Source of the DNA: Archivesica marissinica
Taxonomy: Eukaryota; Mollusca; Bivalvia; Venerida; Vesicomyidae
Assembly: GCA_014843695.1 (NCBI GenBank)
Contig: CM026390.1
Location: 58,398,543 to 58,462,542 of the forward strand
Length of the DNA: 64,000 bases
Direction of reading: 5' to 3'
Positions 59,001 through 62,051 of the stretch are shown piece after piece (within the stretch, counting starts at the first letter, position 1; the number at the start of each line of letters is the position of its first letter). Both the position numbers and the translations under genes were made by a program. The notes below the pieces were generated by a model, which ran no database searches, was not told where the DNA came from, and saw only the letters and a program-made list of their open reading frames with translations.

Positions 59001-60252
59001 TCATGCTGGACATAATCAGTTGTTGCATGACCGTTGCTTGTAACATGCTGGACATATTCAGTTGTTGCATGACCGTTGCTTGTAACATGCTGGACATATT
59101 CAGTTGTTGCATGCTCGTTACTTGTATCATGCTGGACATAATCAGTTGTTGCATGACCGTTGCTTGTAACATACTGGACATATTCAGTTGTTGCATGCCC
59201 GTAGCTTGTACCATGCTGGACATATTCAGTTGTTGCATGACCGTTGCTTGTAACATGCTGGACATATTCAGTTGTTGCATGCTCGTTACTTGTATCATGC
59301 TGGACATATTCAGTTGTTGCATGACCGTTGCTTGTAACATGCTGGACATATTCAGTTGTTGCATGCTCATTACTTGTATCATGCTGGACATATTCAGTTG
59401 TTGCATGAACGTAGCCTGTAACATGCTGGACATATTCAGCTGTTGCATGAACGTAGCTTGTAACATGCTGGACATATTCAGCTGTTGCATGAACGTTGCT
59501 TGTATCATGCTGGACATATTCAGCTGTTGCATGAACGTTGCTTGTATCATGCTGGACATATTCAGTTGTTGCATGACCGTTGCTTGTATCATGCTGTACA
59601 TATTCAGTTGTGTTCGGATTAATGGTTTTGTATTTTTGTTATTGTTGCACTTACATGTGATTAAAATAGTGTTTGATTTACACAACCGCACTCCCGTGAC
59701 AGGCCTTCTGTGCATCTCGAGGCGTTTTACGACATGACCTTTATCAAGTGTTATTACGACAACAGACCCATCTTCGGTACCACAAACAATGTGCTCTTGT
59801 TTCAGGCATAATAAGCACGTTACAAATGACTTGAAATCGCTGAAAAGTAAATCAAATTACAATGTTAATAATATGAAATAGGCACTACCTATGAACGGGA
59901 AAGCCAATACATGGTTGAAGTAAAAAACAATTACTAAATTAGACATTGAGAGGTCTAAAGAAGATAGATAGAGAGAATGATGACAACGATTAAACGTTCT
60001 TGTCATCCCTGTACTACTACTGTATAATGTAATGTTAGCAGAATACTATATGCGTGTACATCTAATATGAACTAAGGCGAAACCTCATTGCGAGCTATAA
60101 ATTAATAAATCGTTTCTGTACAAAGTGTCCATAGTCTTTAATCGACACCAACTGACTGTAATCGAGAACCACCAAATCAAGCTTATCGGAAAAGAAAATA
60201 CCTCATGTGGATATGTTGAATACACAGCGACATATTGCACCCGGCTGCACAT
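25126..60252 (-). CDS. NACHT/NWD-like protein, C-terminal WD40 double propeller (12 exons, 5' part outside window)
   Basis: Exons on the minus strand, 5' to 3': 60252-60202, 59839-59655, 57136-57008, 53119-53040, 45324-45145, 37142-37025, 34214-34024, 32752-32559, 31162-31000, 29557-29362, 26794-26510, 25280-25126. All have GT-AG borders and all eleven junctions agree in phase, giving about 641 codons to a TAA at 25126-25128. The product is a run of about 14 WD40 blades (for example GHTDEVTCLALANDNS, SGSCDKTLKVWS, VSHTDKITCL, SGCLDHTIRVWN), enough for two seven-bladed propellers, then a Ser/Arg/Pro-rich tail. This is the layout of the C-terminal half of NACHT and WD repeat proteins (NWD1/NWD2), where the propellers act as ligand or regulatory domains of a STAND ATPase; no NACHT domain is visible here. 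Another large WD40 protein is possible. Introns are packed with minisatellites, SINEs and MITEs. Four introns sit at the same blade position (phase 1, in the Gly/Cys codon of LI[ST]G or LITC). Confidence 0.8.
25552..25830 (+). mobile_element. SINE family A, full length
   Basis: Head 'ctgatctgtagtcctgttgt', anticodon arm ctggactggtaatccag, B box ggttcgatctctg. Body and hairpin tail (ggcaaccggtagcgacgata) are complete. It lies in intron 11 of the WD40 gene. Confidence 0.8.
26000..26203. mobile_element. 204-bp TA-type MITE
   Basis: The termini TACAGTCTGCATCCGTTATG and the near complement cataacggatgtagactgta bracket a strongly self-complementary interior (cttcgatatgaccgaag; gacttcgagataaccgga). 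The CAGT ends resemble family J and suggest a mariner/Tc1-type origin. Confidence 0.75.
26510..26794 (-). CDS. WD40 gene exon 11
   Basis: The acceptor is ttcatttgatag. It reads (G)CLDHTIRVWNYRRG, then a degenerate final blade (LVTTEIADRIGVLLANNNN) and a polar linker. I placed the donor at GTGTCTG|gtaaaa because it gives phase 1, matching the next exon. The open frame continues 70 nt further to 26439 if this donor is not used. Confidence 0.78.
26936..28085 (+). mobile_element. SINE family D copy, body replaced by a 50-bp array
   Basis: The right part (gaccttcttccaccaaatac, tatgacctaagctgttggtg, cgactctaaacaccaaaaac) is the family D 3' end. The array unit 'tacccgggttccggtcagtg' matches the family D interior at 10540-10580. 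The tRNA head is not clearly preserved. Confidence 0.65.
26940..27990. repeat. Minisatellite, 50-bp unit, 21 copies, SINE-derived
   Basis: The unit is tacccgggttccggtcagtg, cctgcaatacggcccagatg, then ggctcggttg. Copies differ by ccggtc/ccgttc and gcccag/gctcag. A two-unit block (cagataggctcggttg..ggctccgttg) is repeated at 27285 and 27435. It is markedly GC-richer than its surroundings. Confidence 0.95.
28110..28468 (+). mobile_element. LINE 3' end (reverse transcriptase C-terminal remnant)
   Basis: The frame ending at about 28256 reads MTESEYHFILICPKFRDLR, the Cys/His motif found after the RT domain of CR1/L2-like non-LTR elements. It is followed by a 3' UTR ending aataaatatattgaattgaa, a (TTGAA) tail. 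It is strongly 5'-truncated, in intron 10. Confidence 0.7.
28572..29278 (+). mobile_element. TTAA MITE, copy 2, split by a SINE
   Basis: Left part 28572-28882, right part about 29076-29278. The ends are gagcgaca and gatgtaatgtcgct. The body matches copies at 23074 and 50332. A family C SINE sits inside, with ttagcata on both sides. Confidence 0.75.
28882..29075 (-). mobile_element. SINE family C, 5'-truncated, nested in a MITE
   Basis: Reverse orientation: tail aaagtttaaactttatttat at the left, body 'ggaggaaaccggagtacccg', ending near the 'cttcccggta' region without the head. Target-site duplication tttagcata (28874-28882 and about 29067-29075). Confidence 0.75.
29362..29557 (-). CDS. WD40 gene exon 10
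   Basis: Acceptor ccaattttcag; donor TTTCAG|gtgtcc (phase 1). It encodes HSSHVRCLAVTADNETIL, then GIIHVCSLILG and GHFDRVTCLNLTADDAVL ending ISG. Confidence 0.86.
29636..30296 (-). pseudogene. PIF/Harbinger (HARBI1-like) transposase remnant with TIR-like ends
   Basis: On the minus strand one frame reads HRFWMHQIVEKRKTFGAYYH then LVKQLELD. A second frame continues FRMSRQQMETILRFVGPMIS. Together they match the N-terminal region of PIF/Harbinger transposases, so there is a frameshift near 29940. The ends tttccatgaagcgt (29640) and acgcttcatggaa (30277) are inverted repeats. It is a non-functional fragment in intron 9 of the WD40 gene. Confidence 0.65.
30592..30771 (-). mobile_element. SINE family B, head-truncated
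   Basis: 'tttagctcgattgcgaaaca', 'ccttgcccaagggcacaatc' and 'gctccagtggggctcgaact'. It stops at the B box. Confidence 0.72.
30888..30986 (+). mobile_element. SINE family A tail fragment
   Basis: 'actatcctccacaaatcg' to 'ggtagcgacgataaataaac'. It lies 14 bp downstream of the exon 9 donor, just inside the intron. Confidence 0.72.
31000..31162 (-). CDS. WD40 gene exon 9
   Basis: Acceptor ctcatatttag; donor GTCCAG|gtaaca. It reads (R)IQIWKLSDGSVLKEV, then SHTDKITCLICSKDSQYL and SQDCSVKVWELDTGKIVQ: one blade end and one full blade. Confidence 0.88.
31170..31815. other. Intron 8 stretch without recognised element
   Basis: AT-rich, with a short inverted pair 'aattaaccactcagggctaagtggttaatt' at 31418-31449 that would form a hairpin (arms aattaaccact/agtggttaatt). 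Confidence 0.5.
31836..32200. repeat. Compound trinucleotide repeat (ATC)n(CAG)23(ATC)n
   Basis: About 16 ATC triplets (31838-31886) are followed by 23 uninterrupted CAG triplets (31889-31957). Mixed CTG/CAG/CAT blocks and further ATC runs extend to about 32195. It lies in intron 8 of the WD40 gene, so the transcript would carry CUG repeats. Confidence 0.95.
32559..32752 (-). CDS. WD40 gene exon 8
   Basis: Acceptor atttattctag; donor AATAG|gtcagt (phase 2). It encodes GHDKVVNGVHVLTGNRLV, then SQKIHMWRAEDGQTMRL and SGAGDNR. Starts at 32740 would be artefacts; the exon opens in phase 0 at 32752. Confidence 0.85.
32767..32975 (+). mobile_element. SINE family B, full length but divergent
   Basis: Head gaagtcgtgatagcgtagtg, B box gagttcgagccccgctgg, tail 'gtttcgcaatcgagctaaaa'. 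It inserted 15 bp upstream of the exon 8 acceptor, so it forms the intron's 3' end region. Confidence 0.75.
33098..33391 (-). mobile_element. SINE family A, full length
   Basis: Hairpin tail at the left (cgtttatttatcgtcgctac) and head at the right (gattacatatccgtctg). The B box gatcgaacctgcgatccc is intact. Confidence 0.8.
33640..33893 (-). mobile_element. SINE family C, full length
   Basis: Tail taaagtttaaactttattta at the left, 'ggaggaaacctgagtacccg' in the body, and head gcgctaaccattgcgctaat at the right. The closest whole copy is at 409. Confidence 0.8.
34024..34214 (-). CDS. WD40 gene exon 7
   Basis: Acceptor ctattcaaag; donor TACAAG|gtttgt. It encodes SQDKYIKTWNLDVSD and a full blade, GHTDEVTCLALANDNS then SGSCDKTLKVWS. 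This is the clearest WD40 signature in the window. Confidence 0.88.
34290..35745. repeat. Minisatellite, 21-bp unit, about 69 copies
   Basis: The unit is cattctacatatacggcatt plus g. Variants are acctata, acgcca, ataaacg and atgacat. The period is a multiple of three, so several frames on both strands stay open (for example 34239-35780 with a YGIAFYI period). It abuts the splice-donor-derived 22-bp array and shares intron 6 with it. Confidence 0.95.
35746..37024. repeat. 22-bp minisatellite derived from the exon 6 splice donor, about 58 copies
   Basis: In the gene's orientation the unit is CTTATATCTG|GTATGTCAT plus aag. It is continuous with the exon 6 end (CTT ATA TCT G|gtatgtcat). A sub-block 'aggttataagcttatgacat' is inserted repeatedly at 36328-36590. 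Variation rises away from the exon. Units preserve GGTATGTC in most copies. Confidence 0.93.
37025..37142 (-). CDS. WD40 gene exon 6, splice donor amplified into a minisatellite
   Basis: The acceptor is accgtgttacag. It encodes HDVCVWSLLKRYTAESYQ, then HSAPVTCLAMTQDCKKLISG. The donor ATATCTG|gtatgtc ends it in phase 1. The last 10 exon bases and first 12 intron bases are the founding unit of the 22-bp array that fills the intron to 35.75 kb. Confidence 0.83.
37224..37283 (-). mobile_element. SINE family B tail fragment
   Basis: 'agtttatacacatttatttg' and 'agctcgattgcgaaacaaat' only. Confidence 0.6.
37378..37609 (+). mobile_element. SINE family A, head-truncated
   Basis: Starts at cccccgtctgaccctaatac (end of the tRNA-like head) and continues to ggtagcgacgataaataaac. 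Confidence 0.78.
38036..38311 (+). mobile_element. SINE family A, full length, nested
   Basis: Complete head (anticodon loop CTAGTAA), body and tail. A small internal deletion removes the 'aaaatctaaaatgacgaatc' part. Confidence 0.82.
38329..38562 (-). mobile_element. SINE family B, full length, nested, with target-site duplication
   Basis: Flanked on both sides by ttatacaatag (38318-38328, 38563-38573). Reverse orientation, complete head (ggaagtcgtgatagcgcagt) and tail. Confidence 0.85.
38925..39912. repeat. Minisatellite, 54-bp unit, about 18 copies, tRNA-head-derived
   Basis: The unit is accgctgctgggtggggcat, ccgttgtatgagtggttaat, then gtcgttaccccctg. Each unit contains an A-box-like tgagtggttaatg. 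Degenerate units lie at 39150-39290. A short insertion 'gtgtgttgtggttgtgtttg' lies at 39620-39640. Confidence 0.94.
38925..40225 (+). mobile_element. SINE with family D-type head, family E tail and an internal array
   Basis: The tRNA-like head (gtatgagtggttaatgtcgt, B box ggttcgaaaccc at 39911) is amplified as a 54-bp array. The unique body ('gaccccatccgcgtctgaaa') and family E tail ('gttgttaaaacgtgtggtcc', 'aataaaatatggttaaat') follow to about 40218. Confidence 0.7.
40340..40622 (+). repeat. Dispersed repeat family F, copy 1
   Basis: 'ggatataagtcgaaaacg', 'ttggactgtgtgagacgcgt' and 'ttttgacaccagtccaatat' match 51176-51440. The first half stays open in the same frame in both copies (IQYVKLDCVRRVAP / DCVRRVAPKPIPIFYIL). 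Element class unknown. Confidence 0.65.
40640..40763. other. Short intronic spacer
   Basis: No feature seen between family F and the following inverted repeat. Confidence 0.4.
40764..40953 (-). repeat. About 190-bp dispersed repeat, inverted partner of 52632-52812
   Basis: 'atttatatagcgcaaaaatt', 'gtgcttcacaattacagatg' and 'gatataactaggattctag' are the reverse complement of sequence inside the TIR element at 52435-52885. Confidence 0.75.
40954..41519. other. Intronic stretch without recognised gene
   Basis: AT-rich, with a C10 homopolymer near 41483-41493. No exon consistent with the WD40 gene phase was found here. Confidence 0.45.
41520..41660 (+). mobile_element. LINE reverse transcriptase C-terminal fragment
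   Basis: The frame reads CPFCDIATIENEMHVILNCP, then VYNDLRQDLF: the post-RT Cys/His motif of non-LTR retrotransposons, as at 28130 and 51770. It is truncated at both ends. Confidence 0.65.
41968..42967. other. Assembly gap, 1,000 N
   Basis: An unbroken run of exactly 1,000 N, so its size is probably a placeholder. It lies in intron 5 of the WD40 gene. An exon could be hidden, but flanking exons 5 and 6 already join in phase. Confidence 0.99.
43079..43228. repeat. 75-bp tandem duplication
   Basis: 'aggccgtggttgcaggtgtc', 'cagttatgtaata' and 'ggcaccgaactggtttgatg' occur twice, about 75 bp apart, with three differences. Confidence 0.9.
43230..44165. other. Intronic stretch without recognised gene
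   Basis: No repeat, exon or tRNA-like structure recognised. Confidence 0.4.
44166..44412 (+). mobile_element. Probable LINE 3' UTR ending in (TAC)n
   Basis: 'tgtccaattcttataactcc' and 'tgagatgtaaataaagatta' are followed by five TAC/ACT triplets, an AATAAA-plus-short-tandem ending typical of CR1/L2-type elements. No coding remnant is visible, so this rests on the 3' end only. Confidence 0.4.
44460..44885 (+). mobile_element. Unclassified retroelement with a family A-like 3' hairpin
   Basis: The last 50 bases (ggctcgcccatatgctcagc, ggtggcgagggtaaataaat) have the same loop words and AAATAAA ending as family A, with a different but still paired stem. The upstream 370 bp is not shared with family A. 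Confidence 0.5.
45145..45324 (-). CDS. WD40 gene exon 5
   Basis: Acceptor tatacttgtag; donor TCAAAG|gttcgt. Sixty codons, phase 0 at both ends. It contains SGDVYLYNFRVTEVLDIF then GHKHGILTTMLTENGQLA. It is separated from exon 6 by an 8.0-kb intron with the assembly gap. Confidence 0.83.
45378..45655 (+). mobile_element. SINE family A, full length
   Basis: Head agacggatctgtaatctatt, anticodon loop CTGGTAA, B box ggttcgatcccccgtct. The body has a 14-nt deletion (gaggcgaatctgtctgtatc). It lies 50 bp upstream of the exon 5 acceptor. Confidence 0.8.
45990..46172 (+). mobile_element. TA-type MITE, family J
   Basis: Ends are gtacaatcaaacctgtgttt and taacacaggtttgactgta. The interior 'ggctgcttaatagaggt' occurs twice. 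Same orientation and nearly the same length as the copy at 17901. Confidence 0.75.
46173..47258. other. Intronic stretch with a partial repeat, no gene
   Basis: 'catgggtgtttggggaacag' followed by 'tcaaaa' occurs at 46471 and 47047. Palindromic 'caacagttcgaactgttg' lies at 46580, with relatives at 47106. These look like pieces of an unidentified dispersed element. Confidence 0.4.
47261..47712. repeat. 450-bp polypyrimidine tract (CT-rich, with a poly-C and poly-T block)
   Basis: Almost uninterrupted C/T on the plus strand, mainly (CT)n, with ccccccttccccccccccc around 47418-47440. Because of its composition both strands stay open, but no protein is implied. In the WD40 pre-mRNA it is purine-rich. 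Confidence 0.95.
47713..48140. other. Intronic stretch without recognised gene
   Basis: Contains a short ATT-type microsatellite (attattatcattattattat, 47861-47890) and nothing else recognised. Confidence 0.45.
48141..48610 (-). mobile_element. 470-bp MITE-like element, inverted partner of 9703-10157
   Basis: Ends are TTCTAACACGACC and GTCGTGTTAGAA. The whole interior is the reverse complement of the 9.7-kb copy. 'gttattctgcgatatacc' links it to the foldback at 9541. Confidence 0.75.
48705..48850 (-). mobile_element. Probable LINE 3' end fragment
   Basis: On the minus strand it ends tgcaataaacttgttgaatt then gaatt, a (TTGAA) tail as at 28440. Confidence 0.4.
48857..49051 (+). mobile_element. 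Family E retroelement tail, longest copy
   Basis: 'ggagggccgtaactaatgtt', 'gttaaaacgtgtggcccaac', 'aacaacgacataaatcgtat' and the ending 'gcaataaaatatgattaaac'. Confidence 0.68.
49436..49670 (+). mobile_element. SINE family C, 5' end slightly truncated
   Basis: 'tggttaacgcgctcgcttct', B box 'gtgttcgatcctc', body 'gtgggttttctccggttact', tail aaaataaataaagtttaaaa. Confidence 0.78.
50120..50327 (-). pseudogene. Acidic coding-like remnant (unidentified)
   Basis: On the minus strand a frame with two stops near its start reads PAETVIESMSEKM, then PDEEAISDAQSNIVVEEMEN and DTEKAKDDSDNEDKKH. Composition and codon pattern look protein-coding, but I cannot assign it. No splice sites fit the WD40 gene. 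It could be a decayed retrocopy. Confidence 0.3.
50332..50840 (+). mobile_element. TTAA MITE, copy 3 (509 bp)
   Basis: AGCGAAACTACATC ... GATGTAATTCCGCT with TTAA at 50328 and 50841. It aligns over its full length with the copy at 23074. Confidence 0.82.
50925..50982 (-). mobile_element. Family E fragment
   Basis: Reverse complement of the family E start: gtcgggccacacgttctagc, aacattagttacgaccc. Confidence 0.55.
51176..51440 (+). repeat. Dispersed repeat family F, copy 2
   Basis: Matches 40340-40622. Differs by an extra 3 nt (cat) in 'gtaaacatattggactg', so the shared reading frame is kept. Confidence 0.65.
51475..52197 (+). mobile_element. LINE 3' part: reverse transcriptase C-terminal region and 3' UTR
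   Basis: The open frame 51475-51873 reads LDNLGFSYLWNSAVVTNVQ, later FKTYFQPEKYLSCAKN, and the motif CTKCNMNCIETEYHFLLVCP then FYREVRN. This Cys/His motif follows the RT domain of non-LTR elements. The 3' UTR ends ccaataaactctgaaattga then (AACTGA) repeats. It is strongly 5'-truncated, in intron 4. Confidence 0.75.
52198..52434. other. Intronic spacer, no feature
   Basis: AT-rich, nothing recognised. Confidence 0.4.
52435..52885. mobile_element. 451-bp element with perfect 28-bp TIRs
   Basis: TIRs start TATACTAGAGGACATAGAAA and the right end (52858-52885) is its exact complement. The TA at each edge suggests a TA target site. It contains the 180-bp sequence also present inverted at 40764-40953. 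No transposase frame. Confidence 0.82.
53040..53119 (-). CDS. WD40 gene exon 4
   Basis: Acceptor cccatatacag; donor GGCAAC|gtaagt. It is 80 nt and reads (G)CDNGSMHVIAMATGTV, then QTIQSHKGN: the end of one blade and the start of the next. Confidence 0.8.
53480..54570. repeat. Minisatellite, 27-bp unit, about 40 copies
   Basis: The unit is gagagtcatgaccttgatgt plus actgtag. Variants (ggctgtactttag, gtattatag, tgccc) recur in blocks. In the WD40 gene's orientation each unit carries ctctcctacag, which resembles a 3' splice site. It lies in intron 3. The period of 27 keeps frames open on both strands. Confidence 0.95.
54600..54977. other. Intronic stretch without recognised gene
   Basis: No repeat or exon recognised. 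Confidence 0.4.
54978..55033 (-). mobile_element. SINE family B head fragment
   Basis: 'gggcctttcgcacgtgaagc' to 'atcccgacttcc', the complement of the family B 5' end. Confidence 0.6.
55151..55374 (+). mobile_element. SINE family C with an internal deletion
   Basis: Head gtccgattagcgcagtgttt, B box gggttcgatcatc. The middle is rearranged (duplicated 'ttcctcccacacgaatgatc') and the tail ends aaataaagtttaaac. Confidence 0.75.
55491..55674 (+). mobile_element. TA-type MITE, family J
   Basis: Ends are tacagtgaaacctgtcttaa and taacacaggtttgactgta. A preceding partial end (aacacaggtttgactgta at 55477) suggests a second copy joined to its left. Confidence 0.75.
55845..56376. repeat. 45-bp minisatellite, 12 copies, diverged from the exon 3 end
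   Basis: In the gene's orientation the unit contains ATTCTGTGTATAGACG, then GTCCGTGGAATGTACAG. Compared with exon 3 (ATTCTGTGTATAGACGTATC, CGTGGACGGTACG) it keeps the SPILCID.SV coding core but has lost the donor. It reads as an open 15-residue period over 180 codons (ILCIDGSVECTVLDT). Confidence 0.9.
56387..57007. repeat. 68-bp minisatellite derived from exon 3 end plus splice donor, about 9-10 copies
   Basis: In the gene's orientation each unit carries PILCIDVSVDGTFLVT coding bases, then GTCACAG|GTATGTATATACC and 8 further intron bases. It starts directly at the true exon 3 donor (57008/57007). Most copies preserve the donor hexamer. Confidence 0.93.
57008..57136 (-). CDS. WD40 gene exon 3, 3' end amplified into a minisatellite
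   Basis: The acceptor is gtctgattaacag. It encodes SLDCKIAMWYTQDWSRMN, then SPILCIDVSVDGTFLITG. The donor ATCACAG|gtatgtata ends the exon in phase 1. The last 48 nt of the exon plus donor are repeated about ten more times downstream in the intron (56387-57007). Confidence 0.82.
57243..57584 (+). repeat. Dispersed repeat family L, copy 2 (no nested SINEs)
   Basis: Matches 37686-38592 minus its SINEs: 'agttcaaagcattcattttc', 'cgttccttagcaacatttgt', 'atacaataagccggagcata'. It lies just upstream (in gene orientation) of exon 3, as copy 1 does of exon 6. Confidence 0.75.
57690..58112. repeat. 28-bp minisatellite carrying CACGTG E-boxes, about 15 copies
   Basis: The unit is accacgtgttatacagacat then acacatat. 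About a dozen copies contain the palindrome CACGTG; others have cgcgtg or cccgtg. It lies in intron 2. Confidence 0.92.
58440..59612. repeat. Minisatellite, 42-bp unit, 28 copies
   Basis: The unit is gaccgttgcttgtatcatgc, tggacatattcagttgttgc, then at. Variants (aacgtagc, ctcgttac, cctgtagc) are grouped: a three-unit block repeats at 58960-59100. It is open in three frames over 420 codons on both strands. It lies in intron 2, immediately after exon 2. Confidence 0.95.
59655..59839 (-). CDS. WD40 gene exon 2
   Basis: Acceptor gacttttcag; donor ACAT|gtaagt. It encodes FVTCLLCLKQEHIVCGTEDG, then VVVITLDKGH and HRRPVTGVRL, ending NTILIT(C) in phase 1. It covers one full blade and the start of the next. 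Confidence 0.8.
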
Positions 60253-60700
60253 CTGTAATGATTGTAGAATAGGGGCCCGGGTACCCCCCATGCATCCGGT
60301 CACGATCTACCTACATTGTGATTTTCTGTCTCATTGGGTCTATATAAGATATTTAACAAATGTTCCGAAAAATAACGCTTAGCAAACACATTGGCAACGC
60401 CCCCTTTCACACGTTTTCTTTTACAAACGTGATGATACACGCTTTATTAGCACGAGTGATGCTCCCATCTTCCACCCAATGATTAGTCCTTGTCATGTTG
60501 TCCATGTTAGTGAAATAGTTCTCATGTTAACCAGATATTTCCCTTAGCAACAAGACGAAACATCAAAAGTACTTAGCAACCGTGTTACATTTTATTTATC
60601 TCCCTGTAAATGGAGTTAGTTGTACTAATCAGTTAAGTTAATTAAGTAAATAATATTGAGGGCATTTTATATTATCATATATAAACCATAAAAAGGAAAA
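59840..60700. other. Intronic or upstream stretch (contains tentative exon 60202-60252)
   Basis: Apart from the tentative exon, nothing recognised. Confidence 0.4.
60202..60252 (-). CDS. WD40 gene exon 1 of the visible 12 (small, tentative)
   Basis: The acceptor is ctacaatcattacag and the donor is GAG|gtattt. It is 51 nt, with one leading base and two trailing bases, which fits the 1-base start of the next exon. It reads CAAGCNMSLCIQHIHM then S, like the end of a WD blade. It is supported by phase only, so it is less certain than the rest. No exon was recognised upstream. Confidence 0.5.
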
Positions 60701-62050
60701 TAGCCCTGTTATAGTGATCATGTAAATAACCTAACATTTACAGGCGAGAGTAATACCCCTGTTATAGTGATCATGTAAATAACCTAACATTTACAGGCGA
60801 GAGTAATACCCCTGTTATAGTGATCATGTAAATAACCTAACATGTACAGGCGAGAGTAATACCCCTGTTATAGTGATCATGTAAATAATCTAACATTTAC
60901 AGGCGAGAGTAATAGCCCTGTTATAGTGATCATGTAAATAACCTAACATTTACAGGCGAGAGTAATAATAAGCACAGGCGAGAGTAATACCCCTGTCATC
61001 GTGATCATGTAAATAACCTAACATTTACAGGCGAGAGTAATACCCCTGTTATAGTGATCATGTAAATAACCTAACATTTACAGGCGAGAGTAATACCCCT
61101 GTTATAGTGATCAGGTAAATAACCTAACATTTACAGGCGAGTGCAATAGCCCTGTTATAGTGATCATGTAAATAACCTAACATTTACAGGCGAGAGTAAT
61201 ACCCCTGTTATAGTGATCATGTAAATAACCTAACATTTACAGGCGAGAGTAATACCCCTGTTATAGTGATCATGTAAATAACCTAACATTTACAGGCGAG
61301 AGTAATACCCCTGTTATAGTGATCATGTAAATAACCTAACATTTACAGGCGAGAGTAATACCCCTGTTATAGTGATCATGTAAATAACCTAACATTTACA
61401 GGCGAGAGTAATACCCCTGTTATAGTGATCATGTAAATAACCTAACATTTACAGGCGAGAGCAATAGCCCTGTTATAATGATCATGTAAATAACCTAACA
61501 TTTACAGGCGAGAGTAATAGCCCTGTTATAGTGATCATGTAAATAACCTAACATTTACAGGCGAGAGTAATACCCCTGTTATAGTGATCATGTAAATAAC
61601 CTAACATTTACAGGCGAGAGTAATACCCCTGTTATAATGATCATGTAAATAACCTAACATTTACAGGCGAGAGTAATAGCCCTGTTATAGTGATCATGTA
61701 AATAACCTAACATTTACAGGCGAGAGTAATACCCCTGTTATAGTGATCATGTAAATAACCTAACATTTACAGGCGAGAGTAATACCCCTGTTATAATGAT
61801 CATGTACATAACCTAACATTTACAGGCGAGAGTAATAGCCCTGTTATAGTGATCATGTAAATAACCTAACATTTACAGGCGAGAGTAATAGCCCTGTTAT
61901 AGTGATCATGTAAATAACCTAACATTTACAGGCGAGAGTAATAGCCCTGTTATAGTGATCATGTAAATAACATAACATTTACAGGCGAGAGTAATATCCC
62001 TGTTATACTGATCATGTAAATAACCTAACATTTACAGGCGAGAGTAATAG
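60701..62050. repeat. Minisatellite, 53-bp unit, about 25 copies
   Basis: The unit is cctgttatagtgatcatgta, aataacctaacatttacagg, then cgagagtaatacc. Copies differ mostly by tacccct/tagccct. One truncated unit lies at 60960-60985. Its right edge meets the PIN-like pseudogene at about 62050. Confidence 0.95.
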
Positions 62051-62051
62051 C

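Noticed and set aside
58435..59737. Paired 426-codon open frames on both strands
   Set aside because: 42-bp minisatellite; only the final part of the minus-strand frame overlaps real exon 2 coding sequence (HRRPVTGVRL), and that by read-through of the donor.
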